Under the pieces are notes generated by a model, which was not told where the DNA came from, made no database searches, and saw only the letters and a list, made by a program, of their open reading frames with translations. DNA of 64,000 bases from Streptomyces fragilis (GTDB lineage Bacteria; Actinomycetota; Actinomycetes; Streptomycetales; Streptomycetaceae): contig NZ_BEVZ01000003.1 of the NCBI RefSeq assembly GCF_003112515.1, forward strand, positions 1-64,000. Reading direction: 5' to 3'. The translations under genes were made by a program, and so were the position numbers. Positions 56,381-64,000 of the stretch are shown here, piece after piece. How positions within the stretch are numbered: the first letter of the stretch is position 1; every line of letters starts with the position of its first letter.

Positions 56381-57079
56381 TCAGTCCTGGACGCGGCCGA
56401 AGCGCGGGCCGTAGGAGTCGACGGTCACCTCGTAGTCGGCGACCCGCCCGCCGTCGCGGACCGTCCGGCACAGGTGTCCGGTGGGGGCGCCCTCGTCGAC
56501 GGCCTCGGCGACGGGCATGTCCGCGCAGCTCAGCGTCATGCCGGCGGACCCGCCGAACTGCTCCCAGAACGCGTCGTGGACGCGCTTGGCGAGCAGCAGG
56601 CGCTTCTTCGGCTCGGCGCGGTACGGGGTGAGGACGTCGCCCTCCTCGTAGGACTCGCCGATGGTGACGGTGTACGGGATCTCGACACCCTCGTAGGTCA
56701 CGATGCACGCGCTGGAGGCGTTCGCCTTCCGGGTGACGCCGTCCGGGCACACCGCGGTGGTCCTCCCCTCCACCCGGGCGTCGCTGAGCAGGTCTCCCTG
56801 GAGCGCGTACTCGACCTGGCTGGTGAAGTCGGCACCGCGGCCGGGCCTGCCGGGCGGATCCTCCATGTCGGAGCCGCTCGCGGCCACGCCCTGCTGGGGC
56901 CCGGTGATCCTCACCGGCAAGGGGTCGGCGTCCGCCGTGGAACGTGCCGGCGCCGGGCTGGAGGCGGCTCCCGGCTTGTCCGCCGGGTCACCCGGAGCCG
57001 CCTCGTCCTCGGAACCGCAGCCGGCGATCAGCAGGGCGGCGGCCGTGACGCCCAGGAACAGTCGGGGAATTCGTCGCAT
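56381..57079 (-). CDS. Lipoprotein with a DUF4333-like domain
   Basis: 232 residues. Lipobox LLIAGC puts the lipidated cysteine at position 21 (AALLIAGCGSEDE). A Pro/Ala-rich linker reaches to about 90. The domain starting YALQGDLLSDARVEG has CPDGVTRK and SACIVTYEGVEIPYTVTIGE, the spacing seen in DUF4333 of actinobacterial surface lipoproteins. A second cysteine pair (LSCADMP; GHLCRTV) follows in an extra C-terminal region. Function unknown. Confidence 0.82.
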   Translation of the reverse strand: MRRIPRLFLGVTAAALLIAGCGSEDEAAPGDPADKPGAASSPAPARSTADADPLPVRITGPQQGVAASGSDMEDPPGRPGRGADFTSQVEYALQGDLLSDARVEGRTTAVCPDGVTRKANASSACIVTYEGVEIPYTVTIGESYEEGDVLTPYRAEPKKRLLLAKRVHDAFWEQFGGSAGMTLSCADMPVAEAVDEGAPTGHLCRTVRDGGRVADYEVTVDSYGPRFGRVQD

Positions 57080-57191
57080 GGGCGAAACCCTACAAATCCG
57101 CCCGACGCGGCGGGGTGGAAACGGCGTGCCCGGGACAGGGCGGGGGCGGAAATCGGTTGGCGGGCCGGTGGTGCGCCGTCAGGATCGGGAC

Positions 57192-57836
57192 ATGAGCACT
57201 CCCGCGCCGACTCCGTCCCCGTCCGCGGCCCCGTCGCCCCTGCCGCCGTCCGGGCCTCCTCGTACGGCGCCGCCCGCGACGGGGGTCGCCTCCGCGGCCT
57301 GGTCGGTGTCCCCGGAGGACGTGGGTTCGGCCGACGCCGCCGCTCTCTGGCGCGCGTACTACACGGAGGTCAGCGACCGCTACTACCTGCTCCACGAGGG
57401 CCGGCGCAGCGATCCGGACCAGTTGGCGCGGGGGATCGCCGCCGAGACCGGGGAGACGCTGCGTCCGCCGGGCGGCACGCTGCTGGTCGCGCGGTACGAC
57501 GGCGTGGCGGCGGGGACGGCGGGCGTGCGCCTGCTGGGCGACCCGGAGGAGGGGGTCGCCGAGCTCAAGCGGGTGTTCCTGCTGCCCCGGTTCCGCGGCA
57601 GGGGCGGCGCGGCACTGCTGATCGGCGCGGCGGAGGACGCGGCCCGGGCGCTGGGCGCGAGGCGCCTGATCCTGGACACCCGCAGCGACCTGGTCGAGGC
57701 GAGGGCGCTGTACGCGCGGCTCGGCTACCGGGAGACCGCGCCGTACAACGACGACGCCTACGCCGAGCACTGGTACGCCAAGGAGCTCCCCCCACCGGAC
57801 CGCCCGCCGACCGCCCGCAAACCTGCCGCGCACTGA
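57192..57836 (+). CDS. GNAT-family N-acetyltransferase
   Basis: 214 residues. A Pro/Ser/Ala-rich N-terminus (~45 residues) precedes the fold. The acetyl-CoA loop is VFLLPRFRGRGGAALLIGAAE (the RGRGGA part is the pyrophosphate loop, about 140-146). Beta-4/5 TLLVARYDGVAAGTAGVRLL and the terminal LYARLGYRETAPYND fit the family. Acceptor unknown. The last few codons and the stop are the first unit of a ~105-bp tandem array, so the C-terminus (PPPDRPPTARKPAAH) has probably been shaped by repeat expansion. Confidence 0.88.
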   Translation: MSTPAPTPSPSAAPSPLPPSGPPRTAPPATGVASAAWSVSPEDVGSADAAALWRAYYTEVSDRYYLLHEGRRSDPDQLARGIAAETGETLRPPGGTLLVARYDGVAAGTAGVRLLGDPEEGVAELKRVFLLPRFRGRGGAALLIGAAEDAARALGARRLILDTRSDLVEARALYARLGYRETAPYNDDAYAEHWYAKELPPPDRPPTARKPAAH

Positions 57837-58300
57837 CCCCGGCGGAACGAGCACCGGCCCCGGCCCGACCTGCGCACCGCCCCCGGGCGGATCGCACATG
57901 CCCGCCGGACCGGCCGCCGACCCGCCGCGCAGCCACCACGCACTGACCCCGGCCGGAACGAGCGCCGGCCTCCGGGCCCGACCTGTGCACCGTCCCCTGG
58001 CGGACCGCACATGCCCGCCGGGCCGGCCGCGAAGCCGCCGGGCACTGACCCCGGGTGGACCCGGGCCCGACCTGCGCACCGCCTGCTGGGCGGATCGCGC
58101 ATGCCTACCGGGCCGGCCGCGGGCCGGCCGCGCAGCCGCCGCGCACTGACCCCGGGCGGAACGAGCGCCGGCCTCCGGGCCCGACCTGCGCACCGTCCCC
58201 GGGCGGAACGAGCACCGGCCCCCGGCCGGAACGAGCACCGGCTCCCGGGCCGGGCCCGCGCACCGTCCGCCGGGCGGACCGCGCACCTCCCCCCGGGGCG
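57830..58300. repeat. About 105-bp tandem repeat array starting at the GNAT stop codon
   Basis: Four units begin with GCACTGACCCC-like sequence at 57830, 57940, 58042 and 58143 (spacing 110, 102, 101). Each then has GGAACGAGC..CCGG, CCCGACCTGCGCACCG, GGCGGATCGCACATGCC and GGCCGGCCGC words. The fourth unit is partly rearranged, with extra GGAACGAGCACCGG copies. The array fills nearly all of the 565 bases between the GNAT and lipase genes. Confidence 0.88.
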
Positions 58301-58401
58301 GCCCCGGTGGGCGCAAGACCGGCCGTTTCGCCGATGCAGCGGCCGGACGGGCGGCGCGACTCTGGCGGCGTCGGATTCCCCACCCCCGTTCGGAGGGTCC
58401 C

Positions 58402-59106
58402 ATGCGTCGCCCCCTGCGCCGTCTCCTCGGCTTCCTCGCGGCCTTCGCCATCGCCTGCACCGTCTCCGGTCCCGCCGCCGCGGCGCCGCGGACCGCGGCG
58501 GCCGAGGTCACCCCGCTCAGCACCAGCACGCCGGTGGTCTTCGTCCACGGCTACACCGGCAACGCGTCCAACTGGACCACCGCCATGTCGGTGTTCCGCG
58601 CCAAGGGCTGGTCCGGTGACCGGCTGTTCGCCTACGAGTACAACTCCTACGGCAACAACGTGAGCAACGCGCAGGGCCTCGCGTCGTTCGTCCAGAACGT
58701 CAAGTCGCGGACCGGCGCGAGCAAGGTCGCCATCGTCAACCACTCGATGGGCGGCCTGGTCAGCCAGTACTACCTGAAGGTCCTGGGCGGCAACGCCAAC
58801 GTCAGCCACCTGGCCTCGATCGCCGGCGCCAACCACGGCACGACCTACGCCGGCGCCTGCCTGATCTACGTGACCTGCCAGCAGATGTACCCGGGCTCCT
58901 CGTTCATCGCCCAGATCACCTCGGGCGACGAGACGCCGGGCAGCACCCAGTACGCCACCTGGTACTCGGCCTGCGACGGGATCATCCTCCCGTACACCAG
59001 CACCCGGCTGGACGGCGCCGACAACAATCCCGTGCTCTGCCAGACGCACATCGGGTTCCTCGCGGACACCTCCGTGCTCGGCGACATCGCGGACTTCGTC
59101 TCCTGA
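58402..59106 (+). CDS. Secreted triacylglycerol lipase/esterase
   Basis: 234 residues with a signal peptide (1-28, GPAAAAP). The alpha/beta-hydrolase core has oxyanion HGYTGN (49-54), nucleophile Ser115 in NHSMGG, probable acid Asp192 (SACDG) and His216 (QTHIGF). Four cysteines (ACLIYVTC, ACDG, LCQT) allow disulfides. This is the small Streptomyces lipase family related to Bacillus LipA. GGAGGGT precedes ATG 58402, and the promoter must lie in the repeat array upstream. Confidence 0.93.
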   Translation: MRRPLRRLLGFLAAFAIACTVSGPAAAAPRTAAAEVTPLSTSTPVVFVHGYTGNASNWTTAMSVFRAKGWSGDRLFAYEYNSYGNNVSNAQGLASFVQNVKSRTGASKVAIVNHSMGGLVSQYYLKVLGGNANVSHLASIAGANHGTTYAGACLIYVTCQQMYPGSSFIAQITSGDETPGSTQYATWYSACDGIILPYTSTRLDGADNNPVLCQTHIGFLADTSVLGDIADFVS

Positions 59107-59126
59107 CGCGCCCCGCCCGACGGAAA

Positions 59127-59158
59127 AGGGCCCGGCTCCCTCGCGGGGGCCGGGCCCT
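59127..59158. terminator. Hairpin terminator between lipase and ECF S gene
   Basis: 14-bp stem AGGGCCCGGCTCCC (59127-59140) / GGGGGCCGGGCCCT (59145-59158) with one T-G pair and loop TCGC, between convergent genes. Confidence 0.85.
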
Positions 59159-59177
59159 GCCGTAGGGCGGGCGACGG

Positions 59178-60080
59178 TCACGGTTTCTCGAAGGCCACCG
59201 GCGCCTCGAAGGCGGCCTGCCGCGTCGCCCGGCGCAGCGCCCGCAGGACGGCCGGCCCGACGGTCACCGTCAGCACGGCGGTGAGCAGGGCGCGGCCGAG
59301 GTCCCAGCCCATGGACGTGGTGAGGCAGTAGGCCGCGAAGTGCGCCAGGTTGACGGAGAGCGGGGCGCCGGGGACGGGCGAGACGGCCGGGGCGATCTGG
59401 CCCGTCATGAACGGCCAGCCCCAGAGGTTCATCAGCGTCCCGTAGCCGAACGCGGCGAGAAACCCGTAGGCGGCCAGCACCGCGATCTCCACGCGGCCGC
59501 CGAGCCGCCGGGGCAGCAGGCCCGCGCCGAGGGTGAACCAGCCCAGCGAGAGCATCTGGAACGGCAGCCAGGGGCCCACCCCGCCGGTCAGCAGGGCCGA
59601 GGCGAACAGGGTCACCGAGCCCAGGACGAAGCCGAAGCCGGGGCCGAGGACCCGGCCGGCCAGCACCATCAGGAAGAACGTCGGCTCCAGTCCGGCCGTG
59701 CCCGCCCCGATGGGCCGCAGCGCGGCGCCGGCCGCGGCGAGCACGCCCAGCATGGCGACGGCCTTCGCGCCGAGGCCCGACTCGGCGATGGTGGCCGTGG
59801 TGACGGCCACCAGGAGCAGCAGCAGCCCGGCGAACAGCCAGGGGGCGTCCTGCTGGTGGGCGGCCACCGAGGAGCCGGGCGGCGCCAGCAGGGGCCACAG
59901 GAAACCGGCCAGGCCCACGCAGCTGACCAGCAGCAGCGTGAGCGCGGAGCGGCCGCCGAGACGGACGGCACGGGTACGGACGGGGGCCGCGGCGGGGACG
60001 GCCACGGGCGTCGGCGGCGGGGTCGGTGGCGGCGTCGGCGGCGGCGTCGGCGTCGGCGTCGTCGGGGGGATCGCGGTCAT
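59178..60080 (-). CDS. ECF transporter S component (substrate-binding membrane subunit)
   Basis: 300 residues from ATG 60080. A Pro/Thr repeat N-terminus (TPTPPPTPPPTPPPTP) is followed by membrane helices containing the S-component-like segment AGLEPTFFLMVLAGRVLGPGFGF and LPFQMLSLGWFTLGAGLLP. Its start overlaps the stop of the ATPase gene (ATGA). The vitamin or metal bound is not readable. The operon content is the group II arrangement, with a dedicated S, A-A and T set. Confidence 0.88.
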   Translation of the reverse strand: MTAIPPTTPTPTPPPTPPPTPPPTPVAVPAAAPVRTRAVRLGGRSALTLLLVSCVGLAGFLWPLLAPPGSSVAAHQQDAPWLFAGLLLLLVAVTTATIAESGLGAKAVAMLGVLAAAGAALRPIGAGTAGLEPTFFLMVLAGRVLGPGFGFVLGSVTLFASALLTGGVGPWLPFQMLSLGWFTLGAGLLPRRLGGRVEIAVLAAYGFLAAFGYGTLMNLWGWPFMTGQIAPAVSPVPGAPLSVNLAHFAAYCLTTSMGWDLGRALLTAVLTVTVGPAVLRALRRATRQAAFEAPVAFEKP

Positions 60081-61894
60081 GCCAGCGCCTCCCGGACCTG
60101 CCGCACGGTCAGCCAGCGCTGCGGGGCGAGGACCTTGGTCACCTGCGGGGCGTAGGCGGGCAGCGCCAGCACCACCTCGGCGGTCGGGCCGTCGGCGACG
60201 ACCTCGCCGTCGGCGAGCATCACCACGCGGTGGGCGAGGTCGGCGGCCAGTTCGACGTCGTGGGTGGCGAGGACCACGGCGTGCCCCTCCTCGGCCAGCC
60301 GCCGCAGATGGCCGACCAGGCGGGTCTTCGCCGCGTAGTCCAGGCCGCGGGTCGGCTCGTCGAGCAGCAGCAGCGGCGGGCGCGCGGTGAGGACCACCGC
60401 GAGGGCGAGGGTGAGGCGCTGGCCCTCGGACAGGTCGCGGGGGTGCGTGGAGTCCGCGATGCCCGGCAGGAGCTCGGTCACCAGGGCCCGGCAGGAGCCG
60501 GACTCGGCGCCCGCGTCGCGGTCGGCGGCGGCGCACTCGGCGGCCACGGTGTCCGCGTACAGCAGGTCCCGCGGCTCCTGCGGGACCAGGCCGACCCGGC
60601 GGACCAGGTCACGCGGCCGGGTGCGGTGCGGGACGGCGCCGCAGGCCAGCACCGAGCCGGAGGCCGGCTCCACCAGGCCGACCAGGGCGGACAGGAGGGT
60701 GGACTTGCCCGCGCCGTTGCGCCCCATCAGCGCGACGGTCTCCCCGGGCGACACGGTGAGCGACACCGACCGCAGCGCCTCGACCGAGCCGCGGCGCACC
60801 ACCAGCCGGTCCACCGCGGCGGGCACGGGGGCGGGAGCGGGGAGGCCCCCGGACGCCGTCGCGGCGCCCGTACCACCGGGAGCCCCGGCGAGGGACGCAG
60901 GTCCGGGTTCGGATGCGGGCCCGGTGCCTGCGGTGCCGGACGCGCCGCTCGGGCCGGGGGCGAGGTCCGCCGCCCCCCGGTGGCGGGAGCGCCACCAGCG
61001 GCGGCGGGCGGGCTCGGCGGTGAGGGCGGGGACGGCGAGGGCGGCGGGGACCGGCACCGGGGGCCTCGTGTCGTCGGCCGTGGCGAGCCGTTCCCGCAGG
61101 CCGGAGGCGCGGCGACGGGCATCGCGGACGGTGAGGGGGAGCGGGGACCAGCCGGCCAGGCGGCCCAGCTCGACCACCGGCGGGAAGACGGGGGACGCGG
61201 CCATCACCTCGGCCGGGCCGCCCACCACCGGGGCCTCGCCGGGACCCGGCAGCAGCACCACCCGGTCCGCGTAGTGCACGACCCGCTCCAGCCGGTGCTC
61301 GGCCATCAGCACCGTGGTGCCCAGGTCGTGCACCAGCCGCTGCAGCACCGACAGGACCTCCTCGGCGGCCGCCGGGTCCAGCGCGGAGGTCGGCTCGTCC
61401 AGGACCAGGACCCGCGGGTGCGGGGTGAGCACCGACCCGATGGCGACCCGCTGCCGCTGCCCGCCGGACAGCGTGGAGACGGGCCGCTCCCGCAGGTCGG
61501 CCAGACCCAGCAGGTCCAGCGTCTCCTCCACGCGGCGGCGCATCACGTCCGGGGCGAGGCCCAGCGACTCCATGCCGTAGGCCAGCTCGTCCTCGACCGT
61601 GTCGGTGACGAAGTGCGCCGTCGGGTCCTGTCCCACCGTGCCGACCACGTCCGCCAGTTCACGCGGCTTGTGGGTGCGGGTGTCGCGTCCGGCGACCGTC
61701 ACCCGGCCGCGCAGGGTGCCGCCGGTGAAGTGCGGCACCAGGCCGTTCACCGCGCCCAGCACCGTCGACTTGCCGACGCCCGACGGCCCGACCAGCAGGG
61801 CGAGTTCGCCCTCGGGGATCTCGAAGTCGACCCCCCGGACGGCGGGTTCGCGCGCGCCGTCGTACGTGACGGAGACGTCCTCGAAGCGGATCAC
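60077..61894 (-). CDS. ECF transporter double ATPase (EcfA-EcfA')
   Basis: 605 residues with two ABC domains. The first has Walker A GPSGVGKST (36-44), signature LSGGQRQRVAIG and Walker B VLVLDEPTSALD. The second has GRNGAGKST (391-399), LSEGQRLTLAL and LLLLDEPTRGLD. They are joined by a ~100-residue Pro/Ala/Gly-rich linker. The GTG start at 61894 overlaps the EcfT stop (GTGA). Both ATP sites look complete, although the second signature is LSEGQ. Confidence 0.94.
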   Translation of the reverse strand: MIRFEDVSVTYDGAREPAVRGVDFEIPEGELALLVGPSGVGKSTVLGAVNGLVPHFTGGTLRGRVTVAGRDTRTHKPRELADVVGTVGQDPTAHFVTDTVEDELAYGMESLGLAPDVMRRRVEETLDLLGLADLRERPVSTLSGGQRQRVAIGSVLTPHPRVLVLDEPTSALDPAAAEEVLSVLQRLVHDLGTTVLMAEHRLERVVHYADRVVLLPGPGEAPVVGGPAEVMAASPVFPPVVELGRLAGWSPLPLTVRDARRRASGLRERLATADDTRPPVPVPAALAVPALTAEPARRRWWRSRHRGAADLAPGPSGASGTAGTGPASEPGPASLAGAPGGTGAATASGGLPAPAPVPAAVDRLVVRRGSVEALRSVSLTVSPGETVALMGRNGAGKSTLLSALVGLVEPASGSVLACGAVPHRTRPRDLVRRVGLVPQEPRDLLYADTVAAECAAADRDAGAESGSCRALVTELLPGIADSTHPRDLSEGQRLTLALAVVLTARPPLLLLDEPTRGLDYAAKTRLVGHLRRLAEEGHAVVLATHDVELAADLAHRVVMLADGEVVADGPTAEVVLALPAYAPQVTKVLAPQRWLTVRQVREALA

Positions 61895-63117
61895 GGTCGT
61901 CGGTCCTTGCCGTTCGGTACGGAGGCGGAGGCGGAGGCGGGGGCGTTGGCGGAGGGGGACGCGGAGGCGGACACGGGTGCGGGTGCGGAGGGGGACGCGG
62001 AGGCGGAAGCGGATCCGGGTCCGGGGGCGACGTGCGGGGCGAGGAAGGCCGGCAGCAGCCCCAGCAGCACGGCGGCGGCCGGCCACAGCGGCAGCTCCGG
62101 CGCGGTCGGCGGCGTCACCGGAGGGGTCAGGGCCGACGGGTCGTGCGCCGCGGCGAGGACCGTCAGCGCGGCCACCGCGACGCCGGAGCCGGAGACCAGC
62201 CAGGCGCGCGCGCCCCACCGCTCGGGCCGGTAACGGGTGCGCGGGGTGCGGCGGCCGCCCAGCCACAGACCGGCCAGCGCGGCCGTGACGCCGGCCAGCA
62301 GCAGCGGCAGCCCGTACACCCCGCCGACCGCGCTCAGCAGGCCGTAGGAGCCGGCGGCCACGCCGAGCAGCCCGCCCAGGGTGAGCACCGCCGTGACGCG
62401 CCGCTCGGCGGCGGGCACCGCGGCGGTGCGGCCGTAGCCGCGCGCGTCCATCGCGGCGGCCAGCGCCACCGAACGCTCCAGCGCGCCCTCCAGCACCGGC
62501 AGGCCCACCTGGAGCAGACCCCGCACGCCCCGGTCCGGCCGCCCGCGCAGCCGCCGGGCGGCGCGCAGCCGCAGCACGTCGCCGATCAGGTGCGGCGCGA
62601 AGGTCGTCGCGACGACCACCGCCACCCCCACCTCGTAGAGCGCCGCCGGGAGGGCCTTCAGCAGCCGCGAGGGGTCCGCCAGCGCGTTCGCCGCGCCCAC
62701 GCAGACCAGCAGGGTGGCCAGCCGCAGGCCGTCGTACAGGGAGAACAGCACCTCCTCGAGGTGCACCGGGCCGCCCAGCCGCATCCCCTGCGCCCAGTCC
62801 GGCAGCGGGACCTCGGGCAGACGGAACAGCAGGTGGGTGCCGGGGATCGCGGTGCCGAACACCAGGGAGAACACCAGCCGGATCCCCAGCACCAGCAGAC
62901 CCAGCTTGACGAACGCGCCGTACGAACGCGCCCAGGGGGCGTTCGAGCGGCAGGCCATGACCACGTAGGCGCTGACCCCGATCAGCAGGGCCAGCAGCAG
63001 CGGGTTGCGGGTGCGGGACGCGGCGACGCCCAGGCCCAGCGCCCACACCCACCAGGCGCCCGGGTGCAGCGCGGAGGCGCGGGCCCTGGCGGCGTCCCGG
63101 TTCGCGGTCACGGTCAT
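61891..63117 (-). CDS. ECF transporter T component (EcfT)
   Basis: 408 residues from ATG 63117. The T-component family region has six to eight membrane helices. The coupling motifs appear as AARRLRGRP (about 215) and AMDARGYGR (about 250), i.e. the Ala-Arg-Gly pair that contacts the ATPases. After about residue 365 comes a tail of alternating Ser/Ala/Pro (SASASASPSAP...) made of hexanucleotide-like repeats near 61920-62030. It couples the S component to the double ATPase. Confidence 0.9.
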   Translation of the reverse strand: MTVTANRDAARARASALHPGAWWVWALGLGVAASRTRNPLLLALLIGVSAYVVMACRSNAPWARSYGAFVKLGLLVLGIRLVFSLVFGTAIPGTHLLFRLPEVPLPDWAQGMRLGGPVHLEEVLFSLYDGLRLATLLVCVGAANALADPSRLLKALPAALYEVGVAVVVATTFAPHLIGDVLRLRAARRLRGRPDRGVRGLLQVGLPVLEGALERSVALAAAMDARGYGRTAAVPAAERRVTAVLTLGGLLGVAAGSYGLLSAVGGVYGLPLLLAGVTAALAGLWLGGRRTPRTRYRPERWGARAWLVSGSGVAVAALTVLAAAHDPSALTPPVTPPTAPELPLWPAAAVLLGLLPAFLAPHVAPGPGSASASASPSAPAPVSASASPSANAPASASASVPNGKDRRP

Positions 63118-63130
63118 CGCTGTCGTCCCG

Positions 63131-63817
63131 TCATCCCCGCCTGCGCCGGGCCTGCCAGACGGCCGCGCCGCCCAGCACCAGCACGGCGCCCGCGCCCGCC
63201 CACAGGCCGAGCGACGGGCCCTGCGCCGGGGCGTCGGCGTCCGCGGTGCCGGCCGAGTCCTCGGCCGCTCCGGCACCGGCGTCGGCATCGGCGGAGCGGT
63301 CCGCGGTGGCGACCTGCTCGCCGCAGCCCTGGCGCGGGTAGCCCTCGATGGCGCACAGCAGTGCGCCGCTGTCGTAGCGCAGCGGCGGGGCCACGGCGGC
63401 CAGCGCGTCCGCGGCGGAGGCGTCCTCGGCCACGCTCGCGCAGGCGGTGCGGCCCGCGGGCGGCTTCTCGCCCCCGGGCGCGTCCGCGGCGGTGCCGAAG
63501 TCGATCACCAGGGCGATCCGCTTGCGGCCGTCCCGCTCGGGGGTGCCGTCGCAGACCTTCGCGAACGGCTCCGTGTTGCGCGGGGTGGCCGCGTCGGCGG
63601 AGTCCTCGCTCACCGAGAAGCGGAAGCCCTGCGTGGACCCGTCCTGCGGACGCAGCGTGGCCGGGCCCTGGGTGGCGTACGCCCACTTCTGCCCGTCGAG
63701 CTCCCAGAAGGACCAGTACCGGTACCCGGCCGCCTGGGCCGTGCCCGCGCCCTGCGTGAGCAGGGCGCAGGTCAGCGGCGCCAGGACGGCCGCGGCGAGG
63801 GTGCGCGGGAGCCTCAC
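63131..63817 (-). CDS. SCO2322-family secreted, membrane-anchored protein of the ECF operon
   Basis: 228 residues from GTG 63817. Signal peptide (1-30, ending GTAQAAG) followed by the family start YRYWSFWELDGQKWAYATQG. The middle has paired cysteines (VCDGT, ACASV, LCAIE, GCGEQ). An Asp/Ala-rich linker leads to a C-terminal membrane helix with basic tail (LWAGAGAVLVLGGAAVWQARRRR). Its family usually accompanies ECF transporters in Streptomyces, so it may capture the substrate outside the cell. The start overlaps the stop of the next upstream gene (GTGA). Confidence 0.83.
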   Translation of the reverse strand: MRLPRTLAAAVLAPLTCALLTQGAGTAQAAGYRYWSFWELDGQKWAYATQGPATLRPQDGSTQGFRFSVSEDSADAATPRNTEPFAKVCDGTPERDGRKRIALVIDFGTAADAPGGEKPPAGRTACASVAEDASAADALAAVAPPLRYDSGALLCAIEGYPRQGCGEQVATADRSADADAGAGAAEDSAGTADADAPAQGPSLGLWAGAGAVLVLGGAAVWQARRRRG

Positions 63818-64000
63818 GGCCGCCGCTTCCGGACCGTCAGCAGGACCGCCGCGGCCGCCAGGAGCACCAGCACGGCGCCACCGGCCCACCACACGGCGGG
63901 GGAGAGCCCGGCGTCGGCCTTCCTCCCCGGCTCGGCGGCGTCCTCGGCCTCGGCGGCCTGCGGGGCGGGACCGGTGGCGTTCAGCAGCTCCACCAGGTCC
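63814..64000 (-). CDS. C-terminus of a membrane-anchored extracellular protein, truncated at the window edge
   Basis: The frame is open from the stop at 63814-63816 to the right edge (61 residues). It reads ELLNATGPAPQ, then an Ala/Glu/Asp-rich linker, a membrane helix (WWAGGAVLVLLAAAAVLL) and the basic tail TVRKRRP. The end LLNATGPAPQ resembles prenyltransferase/squalene-oxidase-repeat surface proteins that accompany the SCO2322 family, but the diagnostic part lies outside. The four-base overlap with the next gene places it in the ECF operon. Confidence 0.65.
   Translation of the reverse strand, partial: DLVELLNATGPAPQAAEAEDAAEPGRKADAGLSPAVWWAGGAVLVLLAAAAVLLTVRKRRP

Overview
The window is high-GC actinobacterial DNA with the hallmarks of a Streptomyces chromosome. 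Third codon positions are almost all G or C, GTG starts are frequent, and Shine-Dalgarno sites are of the AGGAGG type. The type II fatty-acid synthase locus is in the order fabD-fabH-acpP-fabF with a divergent-side PucR regulator (FasR) behind fabD. A homodimeric aceE and many Streptomyces-typical DUF families (DUF3145, DUF3052, DUF4429, DUF2277, DUF1992) are present. No rRNA operon, insertion sequence or CRISPR array is visible. One tRNA (Val, anticodon UAC) is present.

Layout. 0.1-4 kb: an oxidoreductase, an EI24-type membrane protein, aldose 1-epimerase and an SGNH lipoprotein. 4.3-10 kb: DUF3145 facing the FAS II operon (fabD, fabH, acpP, fabF on the minus strand) and fasR. 10-18 kb: a pirin-like protein, a serine hydrolase, and a carbohydrate locus. 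That locus holds a secreted CBM3/GH16-like protein, two sugar permeases and a lipoprotein binding protein, and is divergent from a GntR/UTRA regulator. The divergent intergenic region carries repeated GACC/GGTC half-sites. 18-25 kb: DUF4429, a secreted alpha/beta hydrolase, a K+ channel, aceE, DUF3052 and a 1-Cys-type peroxiredoxin. 25.8-36 kb: a tellurium-resistance (Ter) stress island. It contains two TerD proteins, a TerC/DUF475 membrane protein, a TerA-like protein and a TerD with a Gly-Tyr-Pro tail. It also contains the Ter-associated biosynthetic set: a CitE-like aldolase, a fused PRTase-TRSP-StiP-PELOTA protein and a HAD hydrolase. 36-49 kb: mixed genes including methyltransferases, a membrane-anchored coiled-coil protein, tRNA-Val, a holin, an SDR, a His/Arg/Asp-rich secreted peptide, DedA, a SodC-like protein, DoxX, a secreted HNH nuclease, and a TMEM165/GDT1 transporter preceded by a yybP-ykoY (Mn2+) riboswitch. 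49-58 kb: a peptidoglycan-binding protein, an MFS pump with a C-terminal winged helix, a paralogous pair of unknown proteins, an FHA-like protein, an O-methyltransferase, a lipoprotein and a GNAT. 58-64 kb: a secreted lipase and an ECF transporter operon (EcfS, double EcfA, EcfT) continuing into a secreted membrane-anchored protein and a truncated gene at the right edge.

Two themes stand out. The first is the Ter island, whose enzymes are predicted in the literature to make a nucleoside-like metabolite; here two of its usual parts lie in one reading frame. The second is an unusual number of short tandem repeat arrays (9, 14, 15, 18, 27 and about 105 bp) that repeatedly sit at or across the 3' ends of genes, some including the stop codon. 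All calls come from reading the sequence; no searches were run.
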